A DNA stretch of 64,000 bases, from positions 19,150,846 through 19,214,845 of the forward strand of contig NC_062981.1 of assembly GCF_023078275.1 (NCBI RefSeq), in the 5' to 3' direction. Positions 41,140 to 51,497 of the stretch are shown here, piece by piece. Under the pieces are notes generated by a model, which made no database searches, was not told where the DNA came from, and saw nothing but the letters and a program-made list of their open reading frames with translations. Within the stretch, counting starts at the first letter, position 1. Each line of letters starts with the position of its first letter. Source of the stretch: Leguminivora glycinivorella (taxonomy: Eukaryota; Arthropoda; Insecta; Lepidoptera; Tortricidae). The position numbers were made by a program, and so were the translations under genes.

Positions 41140-42036
41140 ATGTCTGAAAAAAGCAGCCCGATTAAATACTTTTTGAGTGGTGGATTCGGTGGCGTATGCA
41201 CAGTGTTAGCTGGTCATCCCATGGATACAGTGAAAGTGAGATTGCAAACTATGCCACTGCCGAAACCGGGCGAAGTGCCCCTGTACAGCGGTACTTTCGA
41301 CTGTTTCAGGAAGACTATCAATAAGGAAGGTTTTCGTGGGTTGTACAAGGGCATGTCGGCGCCCTTGACCGGGGTAGCGCCGATTTTCGCGATCAGTTTC
41401 TTTGGGTTCGGTCTCGGTAAGAAACTGATAGCTCGTTCTGAGGACCAGGTGCTCTCTAAGCCCGAGTTGTTCGCCGCGGGCGCCTTCTCCGGGATCTTCA
41501 CGACATCCATCATGGCGCCAGGCGAGCGCATCAAGTGCCTGCTGCAGATCCAGCAGGGCGGCAACGCGCCGCAGAAGTACGCTGGCATGGTCGACTGCGC
41601 CAGACAGTTATACCGCGAGGGCGGCATGAAGAGCATCTACAAGGGCAGTGTAGCAACTATTTTAAGAGATGTGCCAGCCAGTGGCATGTACTTCATGACC
41701 TATGAATGGGTGAAGGAAGTGTTGGTACCGGCCGATGCAAGCTCTAAAATGAAAATGCTGGCCACTATCATGGCTGGGGGCTGCGCTGGGATAGCTAACT
41801 GGCTGGTAGGCATGCCAGCTGATGTGTTGAAGAGCAGGCTGCAGACAGCACCTGAAGGGACATATCCTAATGGTATGCGAGATGTGTTCAAGCAGCTCCT
41901 AGAACGAGAAGGCCCGACAGCTCTGTACAAGGGTGTAACTCCGGTCATGCTCCGAGCATTTCCGGCTAATGCGGCATGCTTTGTGGGCTTTGAGCTAGCC
42001 ATCAACTTCTTGGACTGGGTTGCACCAAGCCTTTGA
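41140..42036 (+). CDS. colt: Mitochondrial carnitine/acylcarnitine carrier (SLC25A20, fly colt)
   Basis: 298 residues in a single exon. It imports acylcarnitines across the inner mitochondrial membrane in exchange for carnitine, feeding beta-oxidation. Three SLC25 repeats are evident: PMDTVK (27-32), PGERIK (127-132) and PADVLK (226-231). The second of these, PGERIK, and RAFPANAACF (272-281) are signatures of the carnitine carrier branch. Length and ends (start MSEKSSPIKYFLSGGFGGVC; end NFLDWVAPSL) fit the family, whose members are about 300 residues. Codons are markedly GC-rich compared with the surrounding DNA. The first ATG in the frame is used, with AAAATG context. It is head-to-head with SMARCAL1. 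The lack of introns could be ancestral or reflect retroposition; no poly(A) tract is evident right after the stop. Confidence 0.95.
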   Translation: MSEKSSPIKYFLSGGFGGVCTVLAGHPMDTVKVRLQTMPLPKPGEVPLYSGTFDCFRKTINKEGFRGLYKGMSAPLTGVAPIFAISFFGFGLGKKLIARSEDQVLSKPELFAAGAFSGIFTTSIMAPGERIKCLLQIQQGGNAPQKYAGMVDCARQLYREGGMKSIYKGSVATILRDVPASGMYFMTYEWVKEVLVPADASSKMKMLATIMAGGCAGIANWLVGMPADVLKSRLQTAPEGTYPNGMRDVFKQLLEREGPTALYKGVTPVMLRAFPANAACFVGFELAINFLDWVAPSL

Positions 42037-43150
42037 TAGTGTTATCAGAAACTAGATCAAGAATTATATGTACAGTATACTAAGTATAAGATTCCTCTAA
42101 GTTTTAAATGAAATCTAACTATAGAAAGATGTAAATCAGATATATTTTTTTGGCTTGACTCATGACTGTTACTTGCATGTGATGCCAAAATAGATAAGCT
42201 TTATTTGGCAGGGATTAATTGTAAGAGATCATGTTTATTTTTTATTACAATTTGTTTACAACACTGCCTAAGTTTATTTTGAAATATTCAAAAGAAAATG
42301 TACGTGGTTACAAGATTAGTTTACAAGTTCATTGTGTGATAAAAACTGAAAAATATTTAAGTTTATTATTTTAATATATCTGCAGTATATTCGAACCACA
42401 ATCAAAGTCAGTCCAACTCGACTTTATCTTGCTAGACAGATATATACATACATGCAATCACGCCTGTATCCCATAAAGGGGCAGGCAGAGCACATAAACT
42501 ACTAAAGTTTCAGTGCCACTCTTGGCAAAAAGGGGTTGATAGAAATCGAAATTGTGCTAGACAGATTTTAGATGAAAACTTTGTCAATGTTTCATTAATC
42601 TTTCAAATTCTTACTTAGTCTTACTATATGCAAATTTAATTTTGTTTTAATGGGGGTAAACCCTTCCAAGTGATATGCAATATTGTAAAAATGATGCAGA
42701 TTTCAGTAAAAAAAAAAAGTCATAGAAGTATTTTTTTTTTACACTTAGTTGTGTTGTGTACAATTTAAATTGCCTCTCTTTTAAAGCCTATAACTTTGAT
42801 AAATACCGTCAGTGTGAGGATTTTATTGTATACTAAAGTATACAACTTTATTACTTGAGGTATCAAACTTGTTAGCTTTGTAAGGGTCTCCAGTATCTCT
42901 GCCTAAGCCACAAATATTAGTGATATATTTTTATTATTGTAGTTAAATATTCTTTAGTTTATGCAATGTTATTTCAGATAATAGGACATATGTCACAGAT
43001 AAACTTTAAGTGCCTTGCATTATACATGTTTACCAAGATATTGTTTCTTTGACTCCTTAAACTTTGGACCACAGATTAGTCAAGAGATCTCAATGTGCAG
43101 ATAAAGATAACTTATTAATTTCACCTTATTACCGATTTTTCTGTCTGTAA
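42037..43150 (+). other. 3' region of the carnitine carrier gene
   Basis: AT-rich, non-coding. About 42425-42545 holds a dispersed repeat (CACGCCTGTATCCCATAAAG, GTGCCACTCTTGGCAAAAAG), a partial relative of which is at 31690-31735. No canonical AATAAA was found close to the stop. Confidence 0.5.
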
Positions 43151-43154
43151 ACAG

Positions 43155-43296
43155 CAATTGTGTCACTTAACTTCAAAACTGGGTAAATCCATTCTGCTAT
43201 AAGGTTGATTATCTTTCAGATCATATATTTTTCATATATTCAACCTTAAGACAGAATGGATTTACCCAGGTTTGAAAAGTGACACAATTTAGCTAA
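43155..43296. repeat. Palindromic MITE between two convergent genes
   Basis: AATTGTGTCACTTAACTTC with CTGGGTAAATCCATTCTG is mirrored by CAGAATGGATTTACCCAGG and GAAAAGTGACACAATT. Confidence 0.85.
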
Positions 43297-43483
43297 ACAT
43301 TGTCAGTAAAATCTTAGTTATGCTGTGTGAAGCTGAAAGAATTGTTGCTAAAAGATATTGTAGATGGTCATACTTAAAATACAAAATATACTTTAAAAAA
43401 AAACACAAAACCAATGTCAATTCTTGCAAATATTTATTATTAGTCATTTATTAGTTCATAATAAAAAAAATAAGTTGACAATT

Positions 43484-44413
43484 TTAGTAAAACTCTCTTC
43501 TAAAATTGATTTCCATCTTTTTATTACTCTCATATTCTCTAACCAAAGACTTCCTTGTTTTATGTTTCACTGTGTCTTCCTTTGGCTCCTCCTTTTTCAC
43601 ATTTCCTAGACCTTTCCTGTCCTTTTTTTGCACAGCCTTAATGGGATATTTCTTTCCTGTTCCCTCAGGACCTAGCCCAGAATCTCTATCCCACCCAGTC
43701 TTTAACATAATTTGATATCCTTTATTAGTTTGTGGGATAGCATAATTAGTTGGTATTTTCTTTCCTCTGCTGGCATTTATATTATGTACAGTAGATGACA
43801 AGTGCTCTTGCTCATCTTGGTACACTTGGTTGCAGAGAGAACAATGAAACTCTTTTAATTTCACTTTGGTTTTTGATTGAACTTTGATTTTCATTTCCTT
43901 TTCCCTTTTATGCTTATGACTTATTAGTATATCAGCTATGGTTAGATTTTTATTCTGAATTACGAGACTCTGGGCAGAGTTGCCAGCTTTATCGCGAACT
44001 GTGGTGTCAACGCCTCTCTTCAACAGCTCTTTCACAGTATCTATGGAGTTAGCTTGACAAGCTATCATAAGTAGGCTCCATCCAAAATCATCCATGATAT
44101 TTATTTTATCAGGAGATGAGTCCAACGCTTCTATCGTAGTATCAATATCGTTATTTTGTACTGCTATGAATAGGTCTTTGTTTGATATTGGGTCACACTT
44201 ACGTTTTGATGCTCGTCTTCTTGAACTTGTTATAGCATTGTCTTTACTTGATGACGGCTGAACATTGTTCGCTTTATCCACTTCTTCTAAATATAATGTT
44301 CTTGCTTCTTCTCCACTTATCGACGTGTTGATTTGGAACTTCTTTTTGGATATAACTAGTTCTTCAGTTGGCGAAGTAGGCCTAACAAAGTTACTATATT
44401 TCTTGTTAGACAT
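43484..44413 (-). CDS. GPANK1: G-patch and ankyrin repeat protein (GPANK1)
   Basis: 309 residues, single exon. Residues 78-165 form two to three ankyrin repeats (INIMDDFGWSLLMIACQAN, LLKRGVDTTVRDKAGNSA). Residues 190-210 hold a C2H2-like zinc motif (CSLCNQVYQ...H..STVH). Residues 228-270 form a G-patch (NKGYQIMLKTGWDRDSGLGP, ending RKGLG). This domain order and length are those of GPANK1, a poorly studied, probably nuclear protein. G-patches typically bind and stimulate DEAH RNA helicases. The N-terminal 75 residues are polar and the C-terminus strongly basic. AATAAA on the minus strand (plus 43433-43438) lies about 50 bp past the stop. It is convergent with the carnitine carrier. Confidence 0.92.
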   Translation of the reverse strand: MSNKKYSNFVRPTSPTEELVISKKKFQINTSISGEEARTLYLEEVDKANNVQPSSSKDNAITSSRRRASKRKCDPISNKDLFIAVQNNDIDTTIEALDSSPDKINIMDDFGWSLLMIACQANSIDTVKELLKRGVDTTVRDKAGNSAQSLVIQNKNLTIADILISHKHKREKEMKIKVQSKTKVKLKEFHCSLCNQVYQDEQEHLSSTVHNINASRGKKIPTNYAIPQTNKGYQIMLKTGWDRDSGLGPEGTGKKYPIKAVQKKDRKGLGNVKKEEPKEDTVKHKTRKSLVREYESNKKMEINFRREFY

Positions 44414-44640
44414 TTTTATTTTTTAAACTTATGTTGAAAGAACACGGACATTGTTTCTAAACTGCTCAATATTGAAACAAAAACCTTCTAATTACACAAC
44501 ACTGAAAAATATACGGAAAATGCAGAAATGCTCGAAATGAGAATAAAGATTAAAGTCGTTTATGTCAGTGTCACTGACTGATGTTCCTGTCTCCTGTCAA
44601 CTGAAATGACAGCTCGTTCCGTTTGACAGAGAATGCAATC

Positions 44641-44674
44641 ATGGTGATTGCACACCGAATTTATCTCTGGCAAG
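44641..44674 (+). CDS. Possible first exon of an unidentified gene
   Basis: ATGGTGATTGCACACCGAAT opens a short frame (MVIAHRIYLWQ) that meets a good donor, CAAG|GTAAGC. It is about 230 bp upstream of, and divergent from, GPANK1. No matching downstream exon was found, so this may be coincidence. Confidence 0.2.
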
Positions 44675-45018
44675 GTAAGCACTCGGGGCGCGAAAAACGG
44701 ACCTTCTATTCTTTTTCGTGCCCTTTTCTTTCTAATGACATGGTCGGTGTAATTCATTATATTTATGGATTAGAAAATTTGAATTTTGCGCCTTTTTTTA
44801 ATGACAACATTTGTTGGCCATCATATAAATTCATATAAGGCAGCGTATTTGACCTGGGAGTAAACAGTGACATCAGCTAATGCAGTTTCAAAAAACAAAT
44901 AAGACACGAGGACCATTAAAAACCACCAAACCAAACCACAAAGACCATTTAAATTGTTTATTGTAACTTTTTGGATACTCAGCATTGTACAAAAAAAACT
45001 AAATCTAGACTTATATTA

Positions 45019-45892
45019 TCACTTGGAAAGTTCTCTTGCTATACTCTTCAAAGCTTCTGTCTGCTCTTTGATTAATTTTAACTTTTGTTTCAAATATTCC
45101 TTTTTAAATTTGAGATAGTCTTCCTTGACCTGTAGTTTTCGCTCCTCCATGTTAGTTAAGGCATCACAGTTGAAATAGCAATTGGAATGCTTTGAGCTTT
45201 TGTATTTATTATTCTTAACTTTTACTTTTCTCCGTTCTGAGGTGAAAACTTTTGTTTCCGGGGGAGATTCAGGCTCACTAATTGATGCTGTGTATTCCAT
45301 ATCGTTATTGAAGCTGTTGTCCTGTAGTATGTCTTGGTCTAACTGGACAAATTCTGGAGTCTCCTCTCTTGGTGGGCTCTCACTCTTTGTAGGAGAATCT
45401 TTAATTCCTAAGGCTTCCTGTTCCTCTGGTGTCAAGTAATTGTTGATTGTTGCAGCCGTTGCAGGTAGCTGTTTGTAAGCACCCAAGTTCCTCTTTTTAG
45501 TCTTTGACCGAAGATCTTGCCAAGTCTGAAAATAATAGTAATGTATAAAATCATCTGCCTATTAGACAAGGGGTACACCCTCACATTTTATTAGTGTCAA
45601 TGCACACCCCTCAGTCTATCACCATTGTGGGAAAGAGATACAAATGATGATGTAACAGGTTGCCTTCTACAACATAATAATAACGTACTTTTCTCCACTG
45701 CCTCCAAGTCTTCTTGGCGCCGGCTAAAGAATTACACTCTACTGCTATGTTCTGCCATCTTTTTTGACATTCCTTGTACTGGCCTTTCCGGATGTTACTG
45801 GGCAATAACTCTGGGTTCTGCTTTATTAGCTCAATAAGCTTCTTCTTTTGGCGCGCTGTAACATAAACGCACCTTTGCCTCTGTCCTTCCAT
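45019..45892 (-). CDS. Zeste-like Myb/SANT DNA-binding protein, 2 exons
   Basis: Exons 45892-45689 and 45525-45019 join in phase 0 (donor GTACGT, acceptor TATTTTCAG) to give 236 residues. Residues 10-85 match the zeste-type Myb/SANT-like domain: LIELIKQNPELLPSN, KECQKRWQNIAVECNS, GAKKTWRQWRK then TWQDLRSKTKKR; the splice site falls inside this domain. A polar, Pro/Glu/Ser-rich middle follows. The C-terminus (LKFKKEYLKQKLKLIKEQTE) is a probable coiled coil. It likely acts in the nucleus as a sequence-specific binding protein; the target is unknown. ATG at 45892 was chosen because the longer frame has no upstream ATG. AATAAA on the minus strand is at plus 44957-44962. Such domains also occur in proteins accompanying PIF/Harbinger transposons. 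Confidence 0.85.
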
Positions 45893-46725
45893 TACTTCAA
45901 TACAGATGCAGTCACCCCATAACCGGTGAGTTCTTATATCTATTAGAAATAAAAAGCCAATGAATTGTCGAAGCGACAACGAGAATCACGGTCAATTTCC
46001 GAAACCACGCAGTTTACCTATTAGATTTTAGTTTAACAATATAAATAAGTATTTTAACTGCAATAATGAAGGACCATTGAAGAACCGTTCCGAAACTCTA
46101 ACAAGATCTTAAATCTGTCAATCAATATTTTAAGATTTTTGAAAATATGATTAACTCTTAAGAAAGTAAAAAATAATATACTTTAGATAGTGTTTTATCA
46201 TACAAAATGTTATTGGGACTTCATGAGTAATGAACAATTAAAAAAGGGTTCCATGTAATATACCGAATGTCTATCTTTTGAACGACTGCCAATTGACAAT
46301 TTTGACAATGCAGCTGAGTAATTACCAGTCAAAAATAATGATAGAAAAACAACGCAGAAAAAATACAAAACTCTAATTAAGGATTAAAAACTAAAAGTTA
46401 TTAGTATATATCATACCAAATTTAATCTAATTTGTAGTTGATCGTTAGTTTTTTTTAGCTTTTTGCATTTTCTAAGGCTGTAGAGCACTGTATAGTTTTA
46501 CTTGTATTTACTAATGGCAACAATAAACCCATCCATTTTAATAGTGATTTTAATTTGCGTGTTGCCTGTCATCCGAGCGAATCGAAATCAGTCACTCAAT
46601 AAAATTCAATGGAATAAGTAGAAAACTACGCAACTCGTGTAATTTACAGATAAAACGTTATATTGGTGTCTAACTATGATATGACAAATCTGGTGATAAA
46701 AGGACAATAGTGACGGTTATAAGCA

Positions 46726-46809
46726 ATGGCTGATTACAGTGCTAAATGTTTGCACCGTTTTCTCCGTGCCTCCTTGGGATTTCTGCTTCTGGCACAACTA
46801 GCGCAATAC
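46726..46809 (+). CDS. First coding exon of an unidentified gene with hydrophobic N-terminus
   Basis: ATG at 46726 is preceded in frame by TAA and sits in AGCAATGG context. The 28 codons (MADYSAKCLHRFLRAS then LGFLLLAQLAQY) end exactly at a strong donor, TAC|GTAAGT. The hydrophobic stretch would suit a signal peptide or membrane anchor. No downstream exon was recognised before 64000, so the remaining 17 kb may be intron. I do not recognise the family. Confidence 0.5.
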
Positions 46810-47507
46810 GTAAGTAGTTACGATGGTTTCATTATAATAATGTTTTTCCGCACTGAATATCTTGCTGGAAACTTATTCTTAAGGAAGTTTTGGATGTGAA
46901 TTGCGTGTAATCTGAGGTAGATCGTGGCCCTGATTTAATACGTACAGACCTACCTACATCATTGTTTTGCAAAACAGTTCTACGTTCGCGAAACGAGTAG
47001 ACATTTTTCTAATTGCAGTGCTATTTATTAGGCACGTGACTAATTGGTTGGCATCCGTAAATATAAATGTTTTATATTATATCTAAAATATTAGAAATCG
47101 GGTACTTGTGAAGTGAGAGTATGAAAATTGTTTTTTTTTTACTTAGATGCATTGTAATTATTTCCTTAAATTGTTCAGTTCAAAACATTTGTATTCAAAT
47201 ATTTCCTGTTTAAATTAAGTAACGTTTTTATCCACTGACACATTTTGGCTAAAATTTCTTAAAGACTTATAAAATAAAAGTAATAACATTTATTTTTTTA
47301 TACTGACTCCACCCACAATCCTATTATTGTCCCGCAATTGTTTTGCTAATAATGATATTGTTATTGTGTTTTGCAATAAACAAGATTGCATAACAGAGTA
47401 CAACAATAAAGATTACAATTCATACCATTTCATTTTTATGATACCAATGAAACTATTCCAACTTATTTGTGAGACTTTCCACGCCAACAAGATGTGTCTA
47501 CATGTAC

Positions 47508-47640
47508 AGTCAACCAATTGGAACCCTAGGCCACTCTACAACCATGTCAAAATGACAAGCAGTGAGAGATTTCTTACAATCTGATTTACAATGTCACTAT
47601 GACTACAGTGGCCTAGGGTTCCAATTGGTTGGCTGTACAA
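47508..47640. repeat. Palindromic MITE, CCAATTGGAACCCTAGG family, copy 2
   Basis: Near-identical to 36328-36465, in opposite orientation internally: GTACAGTCAACCAATTGGAA, CTACAACCATGTCAAAATGA and CCAATTGGTTGGCTGTAC. Confidence 0.85.
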
Positions 47641-48177
47641 GAACCTTGTACATCAAACAAAATTACCCTGGCAAAATTACCTAGGCAGCGCCAGATCTAG
47701 ACTTTTCAAGGGGAAACAAAATTAAAAAATGATGAATTTGGCATCCCTTGATTTGAAGAAGGTGAAGTTTGAATTTGGTGGTTGGATCAAAATCTACCAC
47801 CAAAAGGCTTCTTATGCTTAAGCAAGTTGAGAGTAAATGGAGACATTACTATAAGAAGGTTAAATACAGTGAATTTGATTGGTTAAATGCCAATATTGTA
47901 ACTACTAAAAAATGTACATTATTTGTTTACATTCATAAATATCTAAAAGTACAGAGTATAGTGTTGGTGAAAGTGCCCAATTATTTTGTTAGACACCTTT
48001 GTTACTCAAATAAAACTAATGCAACATGTTTGTGTATATCAATATCTGGCCACTTAGTGGTCACTATCTTTTTGTTACTAACTGTTCAATCATTCAATCT
48101 ATCAAATAATGCTCCAAATATAGAGATGATGTTGATTGATATGGGAAATTGGTTACAATTTGGAAGATAATTTTTTT

Positions 48178-48437
48178 TTTTTTATAAATAAATATTATAG
48201 GACATTCTTACACAGATAGACTCGAGGCCCACAGTAAGCTCAAGAAGGCTTGTGTTGTGGGTACTCAGACAACGATATATATATAATGTATATATACTTA
48301 TATACATAGAAAACATCCATGACTCAGGAACAAATATCTGTGCTCATCACACAAATAAATGCCCTTCCTGGGATTCGAACCCGGGACCGCGGCACAGCAG
48401 GCAGGGTCACTACCGACTGCGCCAGACCGGTCGTCAA
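48178..48437 (-). mobile_element. tRNA-derived SINE, best full-length copy
   Basis: On the minus strand: A-box TGGCGCAGTCGGTAGTG (about 48425), B-box GGTTCGAATCCC (about 48375), then CATTTATTTGTGTGATGAGC, CTGAGTCATGGATG, a TATA-rich section, GAGTACCCACAACACAAGCC, and an A/T-rich tail near 48170. It is the reference copy for the split or truncated ones at 10363/17496, 21911 and 22528. Confidence 0.85.
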
Positions 48438-48562
48438 AGATACCTACACATAAACAAGAGAATAGAGACAATTACTGGAAGTGACTCAACAGATAAGCAA
48501 AAAATCTTTGTTAGGAATTAATAGAGAGAAAATATCCGAAATCTTGTCCCTTAGTTGTCCTG

Positions 48563-48690
48563 TACAGTCATCGGCATAAATAAGTGATGATTTCTGTACC
48601 TTGTCGCTTTAACATCGTGTTTGAAATGTCAGACGAAATTGTCAAGCGACAGGGTACAGAAATCATCACTTATTTATGACGGTGACCGTA
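48563..48690. repeat. Palindromic MITE
   Basis: TGTACAGTCATCGGCATAAA and TAAGTGATGATTTCTGTACC are mirrored by GGTACAGAAATCATCACTTA and TTATGACGGTGACCGTACA. Confidence 0.85.
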
Positions 48691-49030
48691 CAATATCAAG
48701 TTGAAGGAAAGTCAAGATCCTTTGTCTGCGTTCCACTCTTTTGTGCTATTAGAAAATAAATGACATTGTAATGGAAAATTTTCACTGATAATAGTAATGT
48801 GAAAATATGATTATTTGTCAAGAACACATTTGTATTATGATTATACAAAGTTGAAATGATTTGCGTGTTTGATCTAAATTTATCTTTCTCTTATCTAATG
48901 ATATGAAAGTTTTGTTTTGTTTCATGAATTTCATTAGCTAAATATATTCTTAGGTAATGTTTGTCTTCAGTTTTTTGAACAATAATTTTAATTTAAACAA
49001 AACAATGCATTATATTTTAACCAATATTGA

Positions 49031-49222
49031 TCAGAATACCTAAGGCAGCATCCCCACTTAGGCGTCGCGTGTCTCGCAACGCGCAACGGACGTCTTCGCC
49101 ACGCCGCCTGGATGTAATTCAAAAAACGTCTTCTCAGTGCATTTTGTAATAGGTTTTTTGAATTGCATTCAGGCGGCGAGGCGGAGACGTCCGTTGCGCG
49201 CCGCAAGACATGCGTCTTATGA
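49031..49222. repeat. Palindromic MITE, CGCAACGGACGTC family, copy 1
   Basis: CAACGGACGTCTTCGCCACG and TGTAATTCAAAAAACGTCT are mirrored by TTTTTTGAATTGCATTCAGG and GAGACGTCCGTTGCGC. A second copy is at 49728-49903. Confidence 0.8.
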
Positions 49223-49727
49223 GTGTGGATGGTCCCTTATGTAAGTTTAAAAATGGTGTCAAAAACTAATTGACTATAAAATGCTAGTTTTTCTAACTTG
49301 GTAGCCGAATGCCAAGTTTAATACTGCAAATAAAAACATAATAGCTCTCTTATCAACGGTCTAAGCAAATTACCTATGTTTTGTTTTGATAAGCAAGTGA
49401 TGCATGCTGCCATAAGGCTTGTATGGAACTGATAACATTGTTAGGCAATACACATGCTAGTTACAGGCATTTTTAGATAATTTTTTCTACGATTTAGAGT
49501 CCCACAATCAAGGGTCTGTTTTTAAATATTGTCTGTATCATGATATCCTCTGCTATTACCTAATATAAAAGCTCAAATGATGGATATAATATAATACATG
49601 TCTTTATTATCCAAATCCAGAAGTAATCAAACAGAAAAATATAATAATTACATAGCTACAAGAACAGAAATACTAGCTGCTTCATGATACAAATCTAGTT
49701 AATTCCTCATAATATAAATACTCAATC

Positions 49728-49903
49728 TAAGGCAGCGTCCACACTCACGAGATGCATGTCTTGCGGCGCCTGGAGGCGCGTCTTACGTCCTTCCTATACA
49801 AAATTTACTGAGGAGACGTTTTTTGAATTACATTCAAGCGGCGTGGCGGACACGTCCGTTCCGCGCCGCAAGACATGCGTCTCATGAGTGTGAACGCTGC
49901 CTA
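49728..49903. repeat. Palindromic MITE, same family, copy 2
   Basis: TCTAAGGCAGCGTCCACACT at the left and GAGTGTGAACGCTGCCTAAC at the right, with TTTTTGAATTACATTCAAGC inside. Its ends are better preserved than in copy 1. Confidence 0.8.
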
Positions 49904-50689
49904 ACACATTTACCTTATTGTCAGTCAGATAAAATATTCTCACATCACCATATGTAATCATTGACTCAATTTATAATCAAGACAAATGGTCATCTTAATG
50001 ACCAATCACATGTGTCGTTGAACAAAGACTCCTGTATTGACAACTACCTATTTAAACCATTTCATTCCCAGTCTAATCAGACCTCTAAATCTATGTAAAT
50101 TATAAAGAGTCAGGATTTTAATCTAAAATGGTTTGTTCATACAAGAAACTGTTTCATCAGTAATCAATGCTGATTGTCGTATATGGGCCCATAACCTTAT
50201 AAAATCATTTTGAACTTGCCAGCACGGAGTTGCATGTACGTCAATCATTTCCAATGACTAACAATAATGGACAATTAAGATTAATTTATCTCAAGCAAAT
50301 GTTTGATCATAATTGTCGCTAAACTGTTTTAGAAAGCTCTAGATGTTTTCTGTCGTGTTTCTAAGTCGATAGTGATAATGAGTTCTTAAATGTTTACGTA
50401 AAGTATAATAAATATGCACCGCTATGGCACGTTACACTAGCAATGTGACATCTAATATATAACGCTATACATTACAACCGGCGTCTGAACGCCCGTGTCT
50501 ACGCAATTAGTTGAGGCTGATTTGAATATTCTGAAAGTCTGCGTATTCGATGTCTCTCGGCATTAACCATAAGATGAGGTGTAACATGTGTCAATAAGTC
50601 GTCATTGCGACACTTTTGAGCTATTGTTGTATGCTTGTATGTAGTTGAGATATGAACATCAGATGGCTCTATCTACCTCCTAGCCCAGT

Positions 50690-50860
50690 GTGCGTAGCCG
50701 AATGCACAAACGCTCACGAAACGCTCACGACAATATCTCTTTCGTAGCTATCTATCTCTATCGCTCTTGCGTATTGGCACGACAGCGCCAGGCTACATTT
50801 CTGCGGCGTTTTGGTGGCGTTTCGCGTAGCAAAAATGTCATTCGGTTACGGGGCCAGGGG
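50690..50860. repeat. MITE, GTAGCCGAATG family
   Basis: GTGCGTAGCCGAATGCACAA, CTATCGCTCTTGCGTATTGG and CAAAAATGTCATTCGGTTAC match the repeats at 24770 and 34325. Confidence 0.7.
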
Positions 50861-51497
50861 TCTTCCGGGGTCCAGATTGCAGTCCGTTTCGAACGAGAAC
50901 AACCGAACGCGCCATTGGTGAGCCCTGCCCTTAAATTGGCAACAAGGCACAGAAGGCTCTAGAAATATAATTGTATTCGCGTTCCGTTGTGTATAAACTG
51001 TATGATATTGCAAGTCTAAATACAGCTTAAACAGAAGTTGACACTGATTATTCTAATGAGACATCAGGGACAATGAATGTTAATGCATTTGTGTTTGTAG
51101 ATTACGGTAATACGGTGGCACGGCGCCAAACACATTAAGTACGTAAGAGGCATGTTTTGACTTGGATGTTTTCTGAAGAGAAACGAACTGATTCGGCTTC
51201 TTGAGAAAATGCTGTTTAGACGTCCTTCAAAAACGGAATGTACTTAACAGACTCGAATCCTCTGAAGTCAGGCGTCCATTTGCTGAGTAACAATTGATCA
51301 TCAGCCGGTCGCCCGTTTGCTTTTTTCCCATGTCTACTAAATTCAAATTATTTTATTGCATTAATCACATTACATAATTAGGTGGTACAATAGATAGTGC
51401 GGTTTACATGTGACACCCTGCAAGGGCACAGCAATATACTTAAAACTAACATGCACATACATTATTTTTAATGTAAGGGAGAGAGCCATCAACATTT

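Larger units (their letters stand above)
46810..51341. other. Repeat-bearing non-coding DNA
   Basis: This is probably the first intron of the gene starting at 46726. It contains the repeats listed separately (47508, 48178, 48563, 49031, 49728, 50690). The open frames at 47327-48170 lack recognisable domains. Confidence 0.5.
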
